From assembly GCF_033568475.1 (NCBI RefSeq), contig NC_133123.1:24848622-24912621 (forward strand): DNA of 64,000 nucleotides, written 5' to 3'. The notes under the pieces were generated by a model that worked only from the letters and a program-made list of their open reading frames with translations, searched no databases and was not told the origin of the DNA. Source of the DNA: Henckelia pumila (taxonomy: Eukaryota; Streptophyta; Magnoliopsida; Lamiales; Gesneriaceae). Positions 1-11,276 of the stretch are shown piece after piece (the stretch's first letter is position 1; every line of letters starts with the position of its first letter). The translations under genes were made by a program, and so were the position numbers.

Positions 1-191
1 TGTTTTTTGTTTCTTGAAAGATAATGAAACAAAATCAATGGTGCATGGGAAAAAATCTAAGAATTTTGCTTGTGTGATTTTTTTTAAAAATTTTGTTTTT
101 CAAAAAAGAATTTTTCTTTCTTTATTTATTTAACAAAAATTTCGGCTATGGTTTCATTGAGTTTATGTACCTATATATGGCTTTCTTGCAG

Positions 192-1083
192 TGACTACTG
201 CAGAAAATGGATTAAGGGCATTAGAGTATCTTGGCTTAGGAGATAACAACCAGAGCAGCAATGTGAATAACAAAGTAAGCAACTTGTTATGGAAGCATTA
301 CATAAATTTGACACAATTATTATCTTAGTTTGATCTCGATCGATTTGATTGGCAAACGAAATACTGAATTAGGCTCACATGTGTACAAACTCCCTGAATA
401 TTTTGAAAAGTTGGAAACTATAAAACTATGGTGGCACTAAAGAAGTAAGACGTTGAGCTTGATAAGTCAGAGCTTTGGCCAAGCGGCTTGATTGTTCACT
501 TGCTGCAGCTCTATAGATATTAGCAGAGCATTTAACCATTTAGCAACTACTGAATCCCAATCCAGTTCTTCGGAATCTTTTCTGCATATTCATCGCGCAA
601 AAATGTTGACATTTTTAAATCCCTTGTTCCTGTTTGTAATGCAGCAGGTCTCAAAGGTGAATATGATTATCACAGACTATTGCATGCCGGGAATGACCGG
701 ATATGAACTGCTCAAGAAAATTAAGGTGAATTGTTATGAACTCCCAATGTAGAATAATTTCACTTGACTGGTAACGAGAAGTCGAAATATTCATGTTGAA
801 ATCTTCCTAAGCAGGAATCATCAGTCATGAAGGATGTGCCTGTTGTCATAATGTCATCCGAAAACGTCCCAACTCGTATAAACAAGTAATTCATATGTTT
901 CTTGTCTGAGTTCCAGATATATTTCTGCACATGTTACGGTTACGGTATCTCATTCTAATTCTTCGAATCGATAGGTGCTTAGAGGAAGGCGCACAAATGT
1001 TCATGCTAAAGCCTCTTAAATACTCAGATGTGAAGAAGTTGCTACAATCCTCAGTCGGAACATCCTCAAAAATCTTTGTCTGA
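192..1083 (+). CDS. Type-A response regulator, ARR16/17-like (3' four exons; 5' end outside window)
   Basis: Four spliced exons are readable: 192-274, 648-725, 815-885 and 975-1083 (TGA 1081-1083), all with GT-AG borders and continuous phase. They encode the receiver domain from the TTAENG strand onward. The phospho-acceptor Asp lies in [14 protein letters not shown] (exon 648-725), the conserved VVIMSSE strand is in the third exon, and the invariant Lys is in MLKPLK of the last exon. There is a short C-terminal tail and no DNA-binding domain, which is the mark of type-A (cytokinin-induced, negative-feedback) regulators of the His-Asp phosphorelay. [14 protein letters not shown] and the NKCL..GAQMFM stretch look closer to ARR16/17 than to ARR8/9; this comparison is from memory. 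The exon(s) with the start codon and the acidic pocket lie left of position 1; bases 1-191 look like intron. Confidence 0.9.
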
Positions 1084-1587
1084 TTCAGTTCTCGAGTACT
1101 TTTGTTCTTACTTCTTAGGCAGTGTTTTCTTGATAAAGGAAGCAAATTTTCAGTTAGTTTCTTCATTTATAGCAACACATCAGTGTGGATTTGCTTCTTC
1201 TTTATGCCATAATTTACAAATATTATAGTCATTTGAGTTAGTTTCCTGCACTCGAGATCGAAATCGATCCCATTCACATATGCCGGAAAGGGTGCAACCC
1301 TTACAACAAGAACCATTACAACGCAGTTGGATGAATCAGATGCATCCAAAATCAAAGGAATGTATCATAAAAAGTGTGCCTTTAACGTTTTATGATGAAG
1401 TTAATTGGCGTCACATTGTAGAGATCACAAAATGTAAGAGAAGTCATTCTTCTTGCATGTTAAGTCAAAAATAATTAATCCCACTATGATATATTAATCA
1501 AACCCACCAAAAACAAAAACAAAAACAAAAAAGAAAAAATTATCAATGAATAATCTCAAAGAATCATAACATGAAGATGAAAATATA
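1084..1587. other. Intergenic stretch with convergent 3' flanks
   Basis: This lies between the stop of the response regulator (+) and the stop of the His-rich small gene (-). It should hold the 3' UTRs of both. I see no coding signal. A CAAAAA-type simple repeat occupies about 1509-1535. Confidence 0.5.
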
Positions 1588-1794
1588 CTAATAAAAATGG
1601 TTGTGGTGATGATGCCTACGATCATCCAATCCGCAGCACTGCAGCACAGGATAACACACAACAAACATGCATCTCCCTATCATTCTAAACACAGAGGAAA
1701 CCAATAAACATGGCCAGCAGCAGCAAGCCACCATCGGATCGTCGTAGTCGAGACCGTGGTCGTGGTGGTGATGGTGATGGTGATGGTGTCCCAT
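1588..1794 (-). CDS. Small His-rich, Cys-rich protein (68 aa), function unknown
   Basis: The 68-residue frame starts at an ATG at 1794 and ends with a stop at 1588. It opens with Met-Gly and nine His. A short acidic patch follows, then a hydrophobic Cys-rich core (CCCWPCLLVSSVF, later MFVVCYPVLQCC), and it closes with a second His cluster. I chose the downstream ATG because an intron 3' splice site (pyrimidine tract plus CAG) lies about 13 bp upstream of it, and a donor CAG/GTAAAA is visible near 1952. The first exon would therefore be non-coding 5' leader (about 1953-2090). The layout, with two His clusters flanking a Cys-rich membrane-like core, suggests a metal-binding or membrane-associated peptide, but that is inference. 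I recall similar small proteins in other plants but no assigned function. Confidence 0.6.
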   Translation of the reverse strand: MGHHHHHHHHHDHGLDYDDPMVACCCWPCLLVSSVFRMIGRCMFVVCYPVLQCCGLDDRRHHHHNHFY

Positions 1795-2081
1795 TTCGTA
1801 TTTAAATCTGAAAAAAAAAATAAAAAATAAATTATGCAAATCAATAATTAAAAAAGAAAATTAACTCAAATCCAAGAATTCCAGTACACTGAGAATCTTG
1901 ATACACATATTGCAGGCTTGCAGCAGCAAATCTATGGCTGCCTTTTACCTGGATGGCCCTTTTGAATTGAAGCCCTTTTTTCAGGGATGAATTGAAGCCT
2001 TTTTCTTGATGAATTGGTGTGTGTCTATATATATATATATATGAGAGAGAGGATTTACGAGGAAATGGTTGATTAAGGAGT

Positions 2082-2098
2082 AAGGAAGAAGAATTATT
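2082..2098. repeat. SINE target-site duplication, left copy
   Basis: This 17-bp direct repeat matches 2366-2382 at 16 of 17 positions and brackets the SINE. Confidence 0.8.
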
Positions 2099-2365
2099 TA
2101 AAAAAAAAAAAAAAAAAGGTTGACTTTGAAGGGGACCCCATCCCACATGAGTCAGAGGCCCATTGGCTCATGCGGGGGTTAAATCGAGGGATGTGCACGA
2201 GTAGGCAGGGACCTGAGGGAGGGAACAACATGGTCCAACCCCCAGAGCATACCCCCAAATATTTCAATGAGGAATATGCTCTACACGAGGATCGAACCCG
2301 CAACGCTGGAAAATTTTTTCTCACGTCACCTCAAGCCTTATCAACTCGCCTATGCCCCGGTGGGC
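2099..2365 (-). mobile_element. tRNA-derived SINE with poly(T) 3' end
   Basis: On the minus strand there is an A-box-like TAGGCGAGTTG (complement of 2342-2352) and a B box GGTTCGATCC (complement of 2289-2298), in tRNA order. The 3' end is an 18-20 nt T run (the A run at 2099-2118 on +). Flanking 17-bp direct repeats with one mismatch (2082-2098 and 2366-2382, ending GAAGAATTATT) are the target-site duplication. The element sits directly upstream of the putative leader exon of the His-rich gene. It is RNA polymerase III-type, non-coding and about 267 bp long. Confidence 0.8.
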
Positions 2366-2382
2366 AAGGAGGAAGAATTATT
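2366..2382. repeat. SINE target-site duplication, right copy
   Basis: This is the partner of 2082-2098; the single difference is A versus G. Confidence 0.8.
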
Positions 2383-2576
2383 GGTATGGGAAATGGAGAA
2401 CCTTATGAATCGTGTTAAATGCGCGTTGTGGCCACCTTTAGTTAATATATCAATAATTCTGTCTATGCATTGTTTTTCGATATTAATTAAGTATTTATAA
2501 AATAATTGCATTAAAATTTAGAATTTTAAAGATGATTTTCTATGGTTTTATTTAGATCGTTATTTTGAATATTTAT

Positions 2577-2764
2577 TTATACTACTATATAAAAAGATGA
2601 GCACACTATAATAACTACTTTGAGGACACCAAAATTATTTATTCCATAATTACCCTCAACTACCCACTAAATCTCTTTCACTGCTCTATGTTTTACTTTT
2701 AAAAATATATATAAATACAAAAAACTTTTTTTTACACACGCAAAATGTGTGCATTTTTCGCTAG
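2577..2764 (+). mobile_element. Small non-autonomous Helitron
   Basis: The 3' end has a short palindrome (ACACACGC/GTGTGC type), a short AT spacer and the terminus CTAG at 2761-2764, followed by T, as Helitron 3' ends do. The 5' start (TATACTACTATATAAAAAG) resembles Helitron 5' ends but lacks the canonical TC, so the left border is approximate. The 3' end is closely similar to the copy at 54194-54398. Confidence 0.55.
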
Positions 2765-4378
2765 TTTAGATAAAATAACTTGGATGATATGATATTTCTT
2801 TTACTGTATATTACTATTTTAAAATTTTCATTTATTATTAAAGAATGTAATAATATATATAATTCAAAAAAAATAATTTTATTTAATAAATGGGAATAAG
2901 TGGGCTGGCTTTTGGATAGAAATAATAAATTCGAAATGTACAGCTTTCAACAGCATGGCAACATTTTTATTTTTCTAGTTTTTTGGATTCGTTTTTATTA
3001 AAATAAATGATTGGTTGTTGTTCAACTTTTGCTAAAATCGAGACATAGTCGTCGATACTATAGTTCTTGTTTGTATTTTTATTCTCACTTTAAAAACATT
3101 ATAATAATTATTAAAAAAAACATTGTAATTTATTTTTATTATCTTCTTCCCCTGGAATAAAGCTCTGCTCCAATACTATTATTATTATTTTATTAAATTA
3201 TTTATTTTCAAAAGAGATGCTATTTTTATGTTGTCTTAAAGTAATTTTTAGTAACAATATGAATATAATTTGACTTCAACAGTTTTAATTATCTTCACAA
3301 AGTAAAACAACTAAACACATATTTTTATTTTGCAAAGTATTTTCCTAAAAAGTGTTTGAGAAAAGCATGACTTAACCAGTGATAGAGTTTCAAGAAATCA
3401 CTTCTCAACTTTTTCTTCACAAAATTTTGAATAAACATTCGTTATCTTCAAAAATAGATTCTTGTTTTGCAAGATGTAAGTGTTCTTGTCATCATCTTAA
3501 TTTGTTTAAAAATGAATGTATTTGAACTTTTTTATGTTTAATCTCGTGGATTACGAAATGTATTTGAATTTTGAATATCATCACGGATTTCTTTCAATTA
3601 AAAAAAAAAACAATTCATTCGTTTTCATTTTCGTTCTCCATGATTTATCTTTCTATCTTTTTCGTATCTCCAACATAATTATTACATTTTACCTCATCTT
3701 CTCTCCACATTTTCAAAATACTATGTGATTATATCATTTTTTTAAACCCAGAATGTAATGCTCTAAAAAAAGTGAAAGTAATTAATTATTTGATTCGATA
3801 TCTACGATATAAAAAAATATCTTATTGTTGCAAAATAAAACCAATATACAATTTGTTTCCTTAAATTATTTTGTTAAATATTTTCCCGAAACAGTACTTC
3901 CCTTAGAAGTCCAAAAATACAACCAAATAAAACCTCGCTTTCTGGGAGGATTAACGTTTTATAATAATGATTTGGATTTATATATTATTGTGTTATTAAG
4001 CTTGCAGAAAAATTCGCTTAGCGGCTTTGGTTTTAATTATAACTAGTATTTGACTCTATGATGATGTATAGAGTGTATCTTGTATATTATATGATTACAA
4101 ATTAGATAAAATAAAAATTTTGCCAATGTAATTAAAACGTATACACAAACTAACTTGACAGTGACTAATACAATTAATGTGAAAAAAAAAAAAATTAAAA
4201 ATTATGAAAAACTTTCTTAAATACGACATTTGTCGTTGAGTTTTTATGGTTATCATCTACATCACATATTAAAAAGTTTGAGAACCTTATTTGTAACTGT
4301 GGATAAAGAAATATATAGTTCGTCATAACTGAAAACATGTTTCTTTCAAAAAAATCCTACATGGGATAATGATTTTCT
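2765..4378. other. AT-rich stretch without recognisable genes
   Basis: The sequence is very AT-rich with poly(A)/poly(T) runs. Short open frames here (for example at 3516-3728 and 3825-4046) have no recognisable motif and AT-driven composition. I see no feature I can support. Confidence 0.5.
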
Positions 4379-7300
4379 TTAATTTTTGTTAATTATCATA
4401 TCATACGAAACAATCAACGGAAATGGTCTTCGTTGGAACTTAAAAGGAATTCTTGGATCAGAAGAGGTTAATGATATTCTTGGAATAAGCATTATATGAC
4501 CCGCATTACTTTCAGTAAGAATTCGTTCTTCCAAAACATGGTTCCCAAGCCTTGTTATAATCAATCTAGTTCTATTGTATAATCCAACAGAATGGTCTAT
4601 ATTTCGTAACAACATAACTGGAGTTCCAACCTTAAAGTTTAGCTTGTGATTCGGAACTCCAGAATATCTAATTTCATTTAAGAATTCGGGTGTATGCACA
4701 TCTTGCAATAGATCAACATTTTTATCCGAATGACACGCCGAATCATAACTTAAATACAATTTTTCCTCCGAACTGTTTAGTGATGTCATGTATTCACTTA
4801 TGGACTGAACAACAACGCGATTCGGTGCTAATATAGCTCTCTGCTGGAAGTATGTTGTATCACTTACCGTATTACCAAACAACGGATATGATCTCTACGA
4901 TTGTTGCCATAGGGTCATCGTAGTCTTTCAGTAGCATTTCATCTGGAATATCAATGGTCACATAGTCATCAGCTAGTTCTTTAATTTTTCATCTCCTATA
5001 TTTATAATCCAATCCCAAAATCTCTTAATTTCATATTTTTTTCATTAGAAGCTAAATTATTAAGTCGCATATTATTACTCAATTTCAAAACTATGCAGTG
5101 TCTCCACAGACATAAAGAATTAATAGTGGCTAGAGCTGTCAGACGGGTCAACCCATGGCGGGGCGGGCCGGCTCACCAAAAACCCAACTTTTGGCGGGTC
5201 GAGGGCTGACCAACCCACCATCCCGACGGGCTGGAAATCTTCAACCCAACCCAACCCAAGGTGGGTTGCGGGTTAGGCGGGCCGGCCCGCGGGTTGACTC
5301 ACGACAAATAAAAATAAATAAAAATTATTATAATTAATTATAAATATCATTTCATAAATAAATATTAATATAAACATATTAATAAAAATTTTAATTATTG
5401 ATTTCATATGTATAATTTTATATAAAGTAATTAATACAAAAAAAATTTCACAACTTTAATTAAAAAATACATATATCACAATAAAAATAAATATAAATTA
5501 TTAATTTTCCAGGCCCGCGGGCCAACTCGCGCGGGTTGCGGGCCTAGGCGGGTTGGCCCATCTAGGCCCACCTTTTGTTGGGTTGAAAAAATTTCAACTC
5601 AACCCACTTAAATTGTGTGGTGGGCGGGCCGACCCGGCGGACCTAACCCAAATTGGCGGCTCTAATAGTGGCATGAACAATATTATGTATACTTTCTTTC
5701 GGAACAATAGACAAAATCTATCGAAAATCACCACCGAATATTGTTTTGCCTCCAAAAGGGAGTTGACAGTTTGAAGTATTTGCAAATCTCATTAAGTCGC
5801 GCATGGTTCTGTCAAGTGATTCGAAACAAAACTTGTGCATCATTGGAGCTTCATCTTATATGATAAGTTTGGATTTTACAATAAGTTCCGCAAGATGATT
5901 CCCTTGTTTTATATCGCATGTTGATTCTTTATTGAGATTAAAAAGAATTCCAAAGTGAGAATGAGCAGTTTTTCCATCAGGCAAAAGAAGGGATGTGATA
6001 CCACCGAATGCCACATTAATACAATTTATCCCTTCGATCTTAAGGCTGCCGATAGGGTCTTCCATTTACAAGTTTTTCCAGTACTTCCATAACCGTAAAA
6101 AAAGAAATTCCACCCTTGTTTGAATAAACTACGTACAACCATTAACGTGTCATTCACATGTCATTAACACATTTTGATTTCCACCAATGCATAATTTTAA
6201 ATTTCTTCCTCATTTAATTGCAATTCTGTAAAAAAAAAAAAAAAAAAACAATGACGTTAACACATTTTGTAAAAAATATTACTATAAAATAAAAGTCATA
6301 TTATTACCTGGTGCTTACTTTGGTGTTTTAACAAGTTTCGTTGTCTGTACAAAATATCATATGATAAGTATGTTCAACAGGACTCCCAAACTACTTCGAG
6401 TTGGTTGATGCAATCTGATGATAATATTGTAGTAAAAAGAGCTCTCGGTGATTGTGTTGAAGCCCATTGACTTGTCTCAACAATAAAATCAGTATACGCA
6501 TTGTCATCGTTTAACAACCCTAATCCATAGCAAGAATCACGAAAAGACTGATATTGAATACCATTAACAAAAGATATATCATCGTTGCTTTTTGCACCAC
6601 GGATTACATTCAATAGACATCTTAAGTAATACAAATCTCCGCGTCCAGGTGGAACGAAAAAGATACGTCCAGTTGAAAATTTTTGTTTCATTTGAACCTC
6701 GAAAACTGAGCATATATTATCTCTCTTGCCTCGGAATATTTTTTATTATATTGGCTTCAAACCAAGCTAGAAACGTACTCTGATTAACAGTATGATCAAG
6801 AACATTAACAATTTGATCCAAGTCATAAAATACAACATTTTGTTTATTCTGAAGATGAAAGCTCAATCGCTCAACTGGTGGATCTCTGTACTGAATGTCA
6901 AAACCAAAAATTGCCTCACATGAGGAAATATATATGAAATCATATTATATATTAACTTCGTCAATATGCTTACATGAGTTCTCATCATCAACAATCTGAT
7001 AAAATGATGTAGTCGTATAGTCGTGTCCCTTATTTATATACTTGAACAAATACTGGCTCGAGATTGGTTGCACCATTCAACAATCATATGAGCTCGATAG
7101 ATAATGATTATATGGAACGACATATCTATTGTCCAAATTAACAGCGTTCTTCTGAACATTTCGCCCTACGCGTATAGACTGGGTATCCATCCTCATCTAT
7201 TAGTATGATGTCAACAAAATTTTTCAGAAAATGTTTTGTGCAACAACCATCTGACATGGAAATTTAAAATTATTACCTCGCATCGCATGGACCATGAATC

Positions 7301-7980
7301 ATGAAGTCACGCACAATCCAATGATAAATTGGATCATCTTTCTCATCAGGAATTTCAGCCGAAATTATACCTTTTATTGCATCTTCTCCTGGAAATTTTC
7401 TTTTTATGGAGAAAGAGAAGAATGTGTGTATGAGGTAATCATAGCTTCTGAAATTCCACCGTATATATAACTGCAATAAAGTTAATAAAATTTTTTGAAA
7501 TTATTCTAAAATAAAATTAGTCCTATATATATCAAGATACACGTACATATATAATTTGATGCAAGAAATTTAAAATTATTACCTGCTTGAACATCACCGA
7601 AAATATTGTTCTTACGAAGATTTTTGATCAAGCCATCCAGCTTCACTTTGAACATTCTGCTCACAATATCATAATGATCTTCAGTCTTCAAATCCTTAGC
7701 CTCAATAAATCTTACAATCCGGGCCATTCAGGTGTAAAAATTATAAATAAATCTTGATGTCCAGCTCATTTGCATATAGTCATAACATCTTGATAGTTCT
7801 GAATCATGTATCTCATCTCTCCAATAAAAGAAAATGGTAATATAATTTGTTTTCCTTCCCTAGACATATCAGTTTCTCCACACAAAAGAGCTTCATGGAG
7901 GTCTTTGTACATTTCACATCGTAGTTGTTTTTTTATGCATCTTAATATACGTAAACCTTGCAGATTCAATCATCATGTAT
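4379..7980 (-). pseudogene. Decayed Helitron RepHel (replication initiator plus PIF1-like helicase)
   Basis: Reading right to left on the minus strand gives a decayed Helitron-like_N region (about 7506-7969, with RYMIQNYQD and MARIVRFIEAKDLK) and the IHGPCDAR stretch (7273). Then come the inter-domain part (about 6374-6950, YYLRCLLNVIRGAKS and FRDSCYGLGLL) and helicase motifs including an IIxDEAPMMHK-like motif II near 5830-5870. It ends with a PIF1-type C-terminus (4379-4882, KVGTPVMLLRN, GLYNRTRL). These motifs belong to the eukaryotic Helitron rolling-circle transposase. Multiple stops and frameshifts break it, and a 534-bp hAT-type MITE (5131-5664) interrupts the helicase. I did not find confident outer Helitron termini, so the full element borders are unknown. 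Confidence 0.8.
5131..5664. mobile_element. hAT-type MITE inserted in the Helitron helicase
   Basis: The element begins TAGAGCTG and ends CGGCTCTA, giving short imperfect terminal inverted repeats. It is flanked by a perfect 8-bp direct repeat ATAGTGGC (5123-5130 and 5665-5672). An 8-bp duplication and TAG...CTA ends fit the hAT superfamily. The sub-terminal regions are rich in GGCGGGCC/GGGTTGGCC-type repeats and the centre is AT-rich and non-coding. Open frames inside it (5155-5337, 5553-5774) reflect these repeats and are not genes. Confidence 0.85.
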
Positions 7981-8133
7981 GCATCGACAACAAACTGCTA
8001 GAAAATTATTTTGGAACACAAAATTTTTGATGACTCACAATTTCTATCGTGGAGCCGACACGAGAAAATTTTTCTCATGCTGACGTTTTTTATTCCCCTG
8101 ACACTTGAGTTAGATAGTAACCCAATTCCAAAT

Positions 8134-8700
8134 TAAGCAATTAAACTGTCTAAGAATGTTTAAATGGTTAAACATGATTAAGAATCCCTTATTTGAGGAA
8201 TATAAGTAGAAAATAGGATTCAGGACGTTCGAAAATGGCCCAAAGGAAATCAAGGGCTTGAGCAGTTCGGAAGGTCTGAATTAGAGTATTTAAAGTTCGA
8301 AAGATCAAAACTAGTTCGAATGACAAGGATGGTGCTCGGAAGCACCGAGCAAGTCGTAAGCTCCGAACTTGAGATCGAAACGTCCGAACTCTCTGAAACA
8401 AACAGGGTATGGGTTTCTGATTGATGATTTGACTCAAGGAAGTTCGGAAGCTCCAAACTAGTGATCGGAATGTCCGAACTCAACCTGCAATAGGGAGTTG
8501 TCCAATCACATGACACACATTCTTGAAGTAGCGATAGGAAGCTTCGATGGCACGATCGGAAGTTTTGAACTCCTATCTATAAATAGGGGTCGAGATTCTC
8601 CTTCTGAATTGCCAATTTCTCAATATCCCTCTCTCGTTCTAAATAAACACAAACTAATTTATCATTACCAATTAAATTTTAAAAAAATACCTTAGTCAAT
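8134..8700 (+). mobile_element. Truncated LTR with U3 palindrome array
   Basis: From about 8134 (AGTAACCCAATTCCAAATTA) the sequence parallels the starts of the solo LTR at 24541 and of element 1 (TGTAGTARCCC start). It continues through AACATGATTAAG- and GGACG-type blocks to a palindrome array (about 8267-8568) and a TATA box (CTATAAATAGGG, about 8576-8587). The downstream part fades after about 8650, so this looks like an old truncated LTR in + orientation. Both ends are approximate. Confidence 0.55.
8267..8568 (+). promoter_or_regulatory. Degenerate TCGGA-N3-TCCGA palindrome array
   Basis: Degenerate 13-mers start at 8336, 8354, 8375, 8444, 8465, 8535 and 8556, with at least one more near 8267. 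The intervals 8354-8375, 8444-8465 and 8535-8556 are each 21 bp. The array ends about 10 bp before the TATA box. It matches the better preserved arrays at 24698-24981 and 30590-30862. Confidence 0.6.
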
Positions 8701-9690
8701 TTCATCCAAATCCTAATTCATCAACATTTTGGAAATATTGTACGCGGTCGATAAACTTATTTCACCTTTAAATATTTTTTGAGCAAACAGTTGGCTCTTA
8801 CCCATATTTATCAAAGTAAGTCATCAAATCGTCAATTAACTTCCCCATAACGTACACGTCAATCGATTATTTATAAAAAAAAATTAACATTGAATTAGTG
8901 TGAACAATAAGCAAGAATTCAAAATATTAGTACTTACCATGTGTCTTCAAGGATGATATTGATAAGTTTTGTAAGTGTCCGTCTATCTCTTTATTTTGTG
9001 TGTATTCCCTCGTCACCACCTTGCTTGTGACATATGAAAAAACAAAACAAACACTTAAATCTGAAAATTGTTTATAACATTTCAGAAAAAAAATAAAAAA
9101 TTAGAATTTAAATAACCAAAAAGTATTTTTTTTCATCCACTAATTTCTGATTTTCAATTCACCAAATGATTTGAATTCATACATAAAGAAGGATGGAAAC
9201 GTGTTTTCAAAGAGCACAAAAACTCAAGTCTTCTTAAGAACAATAATTTTGTATTTATTTTGTGTTGTTTTGTTGTACATATGATTTTTCAGCAACTATC
9301 ACGTCTTTAACAACAAACAAATTTCTCCATTTGAGGATCGGTCTAAACTTGTTCAAAACTGTATTCTTGATCGTTCCATGAATTCGTGAACAGTAGAATA
9401 GGACAATTATATAAAAAGTTTAGATGAATATTTCTAATGTTTTAGTAAAAAAACAAAAACTTAATCATTCGTCGTCTCGATTGTAGAACACACATTCTAA
9501 GCTGAAAATTTTGTTCTTCTTGAATGCATGTTCGTACCGATGAATCAAACGGAGCTTCAAAGAACAAAATTTCATTGATGGCGAAACCTCACGACAACGT
9601 TGCACTAAACATGTGTGTCAATTGTCATTCTTCAAAATCTCGACTGGTTTAGTCTTCGTGAATTTGAAAAAAAGAATATGATGTTGTATA
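8701..9690. other. AT-rich stretch without supported genes
   Basis: Non-coding AT-rich sequence. Between about 9290 and 9640 are short C-containing segments, but I recognise no family and no terminal repeats. Confidence 0.4.
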
Positions 9691-9694
9691 TTTG

Positions 9695-10215
9695 TTGGTG
9701 TTACTGCTTGTCATATTTTTAAAGGCAAAGATGTAGATTAATATTATCTTGTAATATCATCTGAAAAATGATTCTCGTGTTTAAAAAATTTAAATTTAAA
9801 TATTATCTCGTTAAAGGGATCATTTAAAAATTTTAAATTTTTTGTTATATATTTTTTTGTATTATTGTTTAACATATTTTTAAAAAAAATTAATTTAATA
9901 TAATATCGTAATATAATCTGAAAAAAAAATATGTTTTTTTTTATTTTTTGGTCTTACTGTTTATCATCTTTTTAAAAGTAAAGGGTTATAATAATGTTAT
10001 CTCGTAATATCATCTGAAAAGTGATTTTGAAAAAAAAGATTCTGATGTTTAAAAAATTTAAATTTATTATTATCTTGTAATATTATCTGAAAATGGATTT
10101 TGCTGTTAAACAAATTTAAATATGATGAATATTTTTGGTGTTATTGCTTATCATCTTTTTAAAAACAAAAATTTTAATTTAATCTTATCTCATAATATTT
10201 TAAAAACAGAAATAT
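9695..10215. repeat. Degenerate AT-rich tandem repeat
   Basis: A motif of the form TTACTGTTTATCATCTTTTT, followed by a TTATCTCGTAATATCATCTG-like block, recurs with drift at about 9700, 9862, 9952 and 10139. Spacing is irregular (roughly 90-190 bp), so this is an old imperfect tandem array or a decayed element. Confidence 0.5.
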
Positions 10216-10861
10216 TGAATATATTTTTCATGTTTCCACCGTTTCACGAATATATATTATGCATTTTTCTATTTTTAGTAATTTTTAGGCGGGAAAAAAT
10301 CGATTTTTTTCCAGTATACTTTTTTGTTTTTATATATAGATAGTTTCGTTTATTATATTTATAATTCAAATATAATTTAAATTACTATTATACCATATAC
10401 TATGTCTATCAATAATCGATTTATAAATAATATATGCTATTTTTTTCAGTACACAATCAAGCTTCTTGATTTAATGCTCAAATTACTCGAAAATCAATCG
10501 ATCTTGTGAAGCTCTACTAATTGAGTTGAAGTTTAATAAGCTTGAATATTAAAATTTTCAATCCGCTCAAACTCAAGCAGTCAACTTCACTCCAATTTAG
10601 TGATATAACTCAACCGTAAATATCTCACAAAACTGTACAAATCTTTTGGTTAGTCTCGAGCTGAGCTCTAATCCGAACCAATTAGAGCCGAAATCAAGTC
10701 TTGAATTTTAATTTTTTTAGTTTTTTACTATGTTCAATTTGTTTAGGGTCTAACCCGATGCCGCAAAGATGTTTAACATGCAAATATGAATTAAGAAGGT
10801 TAGTTCGCCTCTAAATATTCATGTCCATATAATTCAAAAAAAAAAAACTGATAAAAATATT
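10216..10861. other. AT-rich stretch, possible decayed GCTCGAGC-rich MITE
   Basis: About 10440-10700 contains scattered CTCGAGCTGAGCTC-like and AAGCTTGA-like motifs recalling the GGCTCG-rich element at 60172. No terminal repeats or duplication are visible. There is no coding signal. Confidence 0.3.
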
Positions 10862-10866
10862 AAGAC

Positions 10867-11111
10867 TGTTGTGAAAAGTAAAATTTATAAAAACTCAAAA
10901 ACTCAAAATATTCTCAAACTCGACACTTTAAAAATTTATTCTCTCAAATTATGTTTTTCTACACAAATAGAGAGACCTATTTATAGATCTCAATTGAAGA
11001 TTAGTCCAAAAATTAATTCATCATCATCTACATCATCACACACTAATTTTCAAAATAATACAACTCAATTTTCAACATACAATTCTAATATAATATAATA
11101 TATTTTCAACA
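10867..11111 (-). repeat. Copia 3' LTR (245 bp)
   Basis: It pairs with 16762-17004. A polypurine tract (AAGGGGGAG on the minus strand) lies immediately inside at 11112-11120. Confidence 0.95.
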
Positions 11112-11120
11112 CTCCCCCTT
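11112..11120 (-). other. Copia polypurine tract
   Basis: This minus-strand AAGGGGGAG directly abuts the 3' LTR, the normal site for plus-strand priming of reverse transcription. Confidence 0.75.
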
Positions 11121-11276
11121 GTGATGATGATCGTCATACGATGATTATCTTTATTACGTGTTTTATGCTGCCTCGTTAAAAACCTTACTAGGAAAAATCC
11201 AGTGGGATAAAAACCATAGTAAGGGAAAAAGAGTGCAGCCACGTAAACTCCCCCTTATGTTAACATGAGTGATTCT

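Noticed and set aside
492..752. 86-residue frame starting at 492
   Set aside because: It reads through intron sequence into the response-regulator exon 648-725; only the exon is real coding sequence.
1750..1794. His-tag vector contamination (Met-Gly-His9)
   Set aside because: The codons mix CAC and CAT, the downstream Cys-rich reading frame and leader splice site are plant-like, and there is no vector sequence around it.
2281..2356. tRNA gene on the minus strand
   Set aside because: A and B boxes are present, but no cloverleaf with acceptor stem and anticodon arm can be formed; the flanking duplication shows a SINE.
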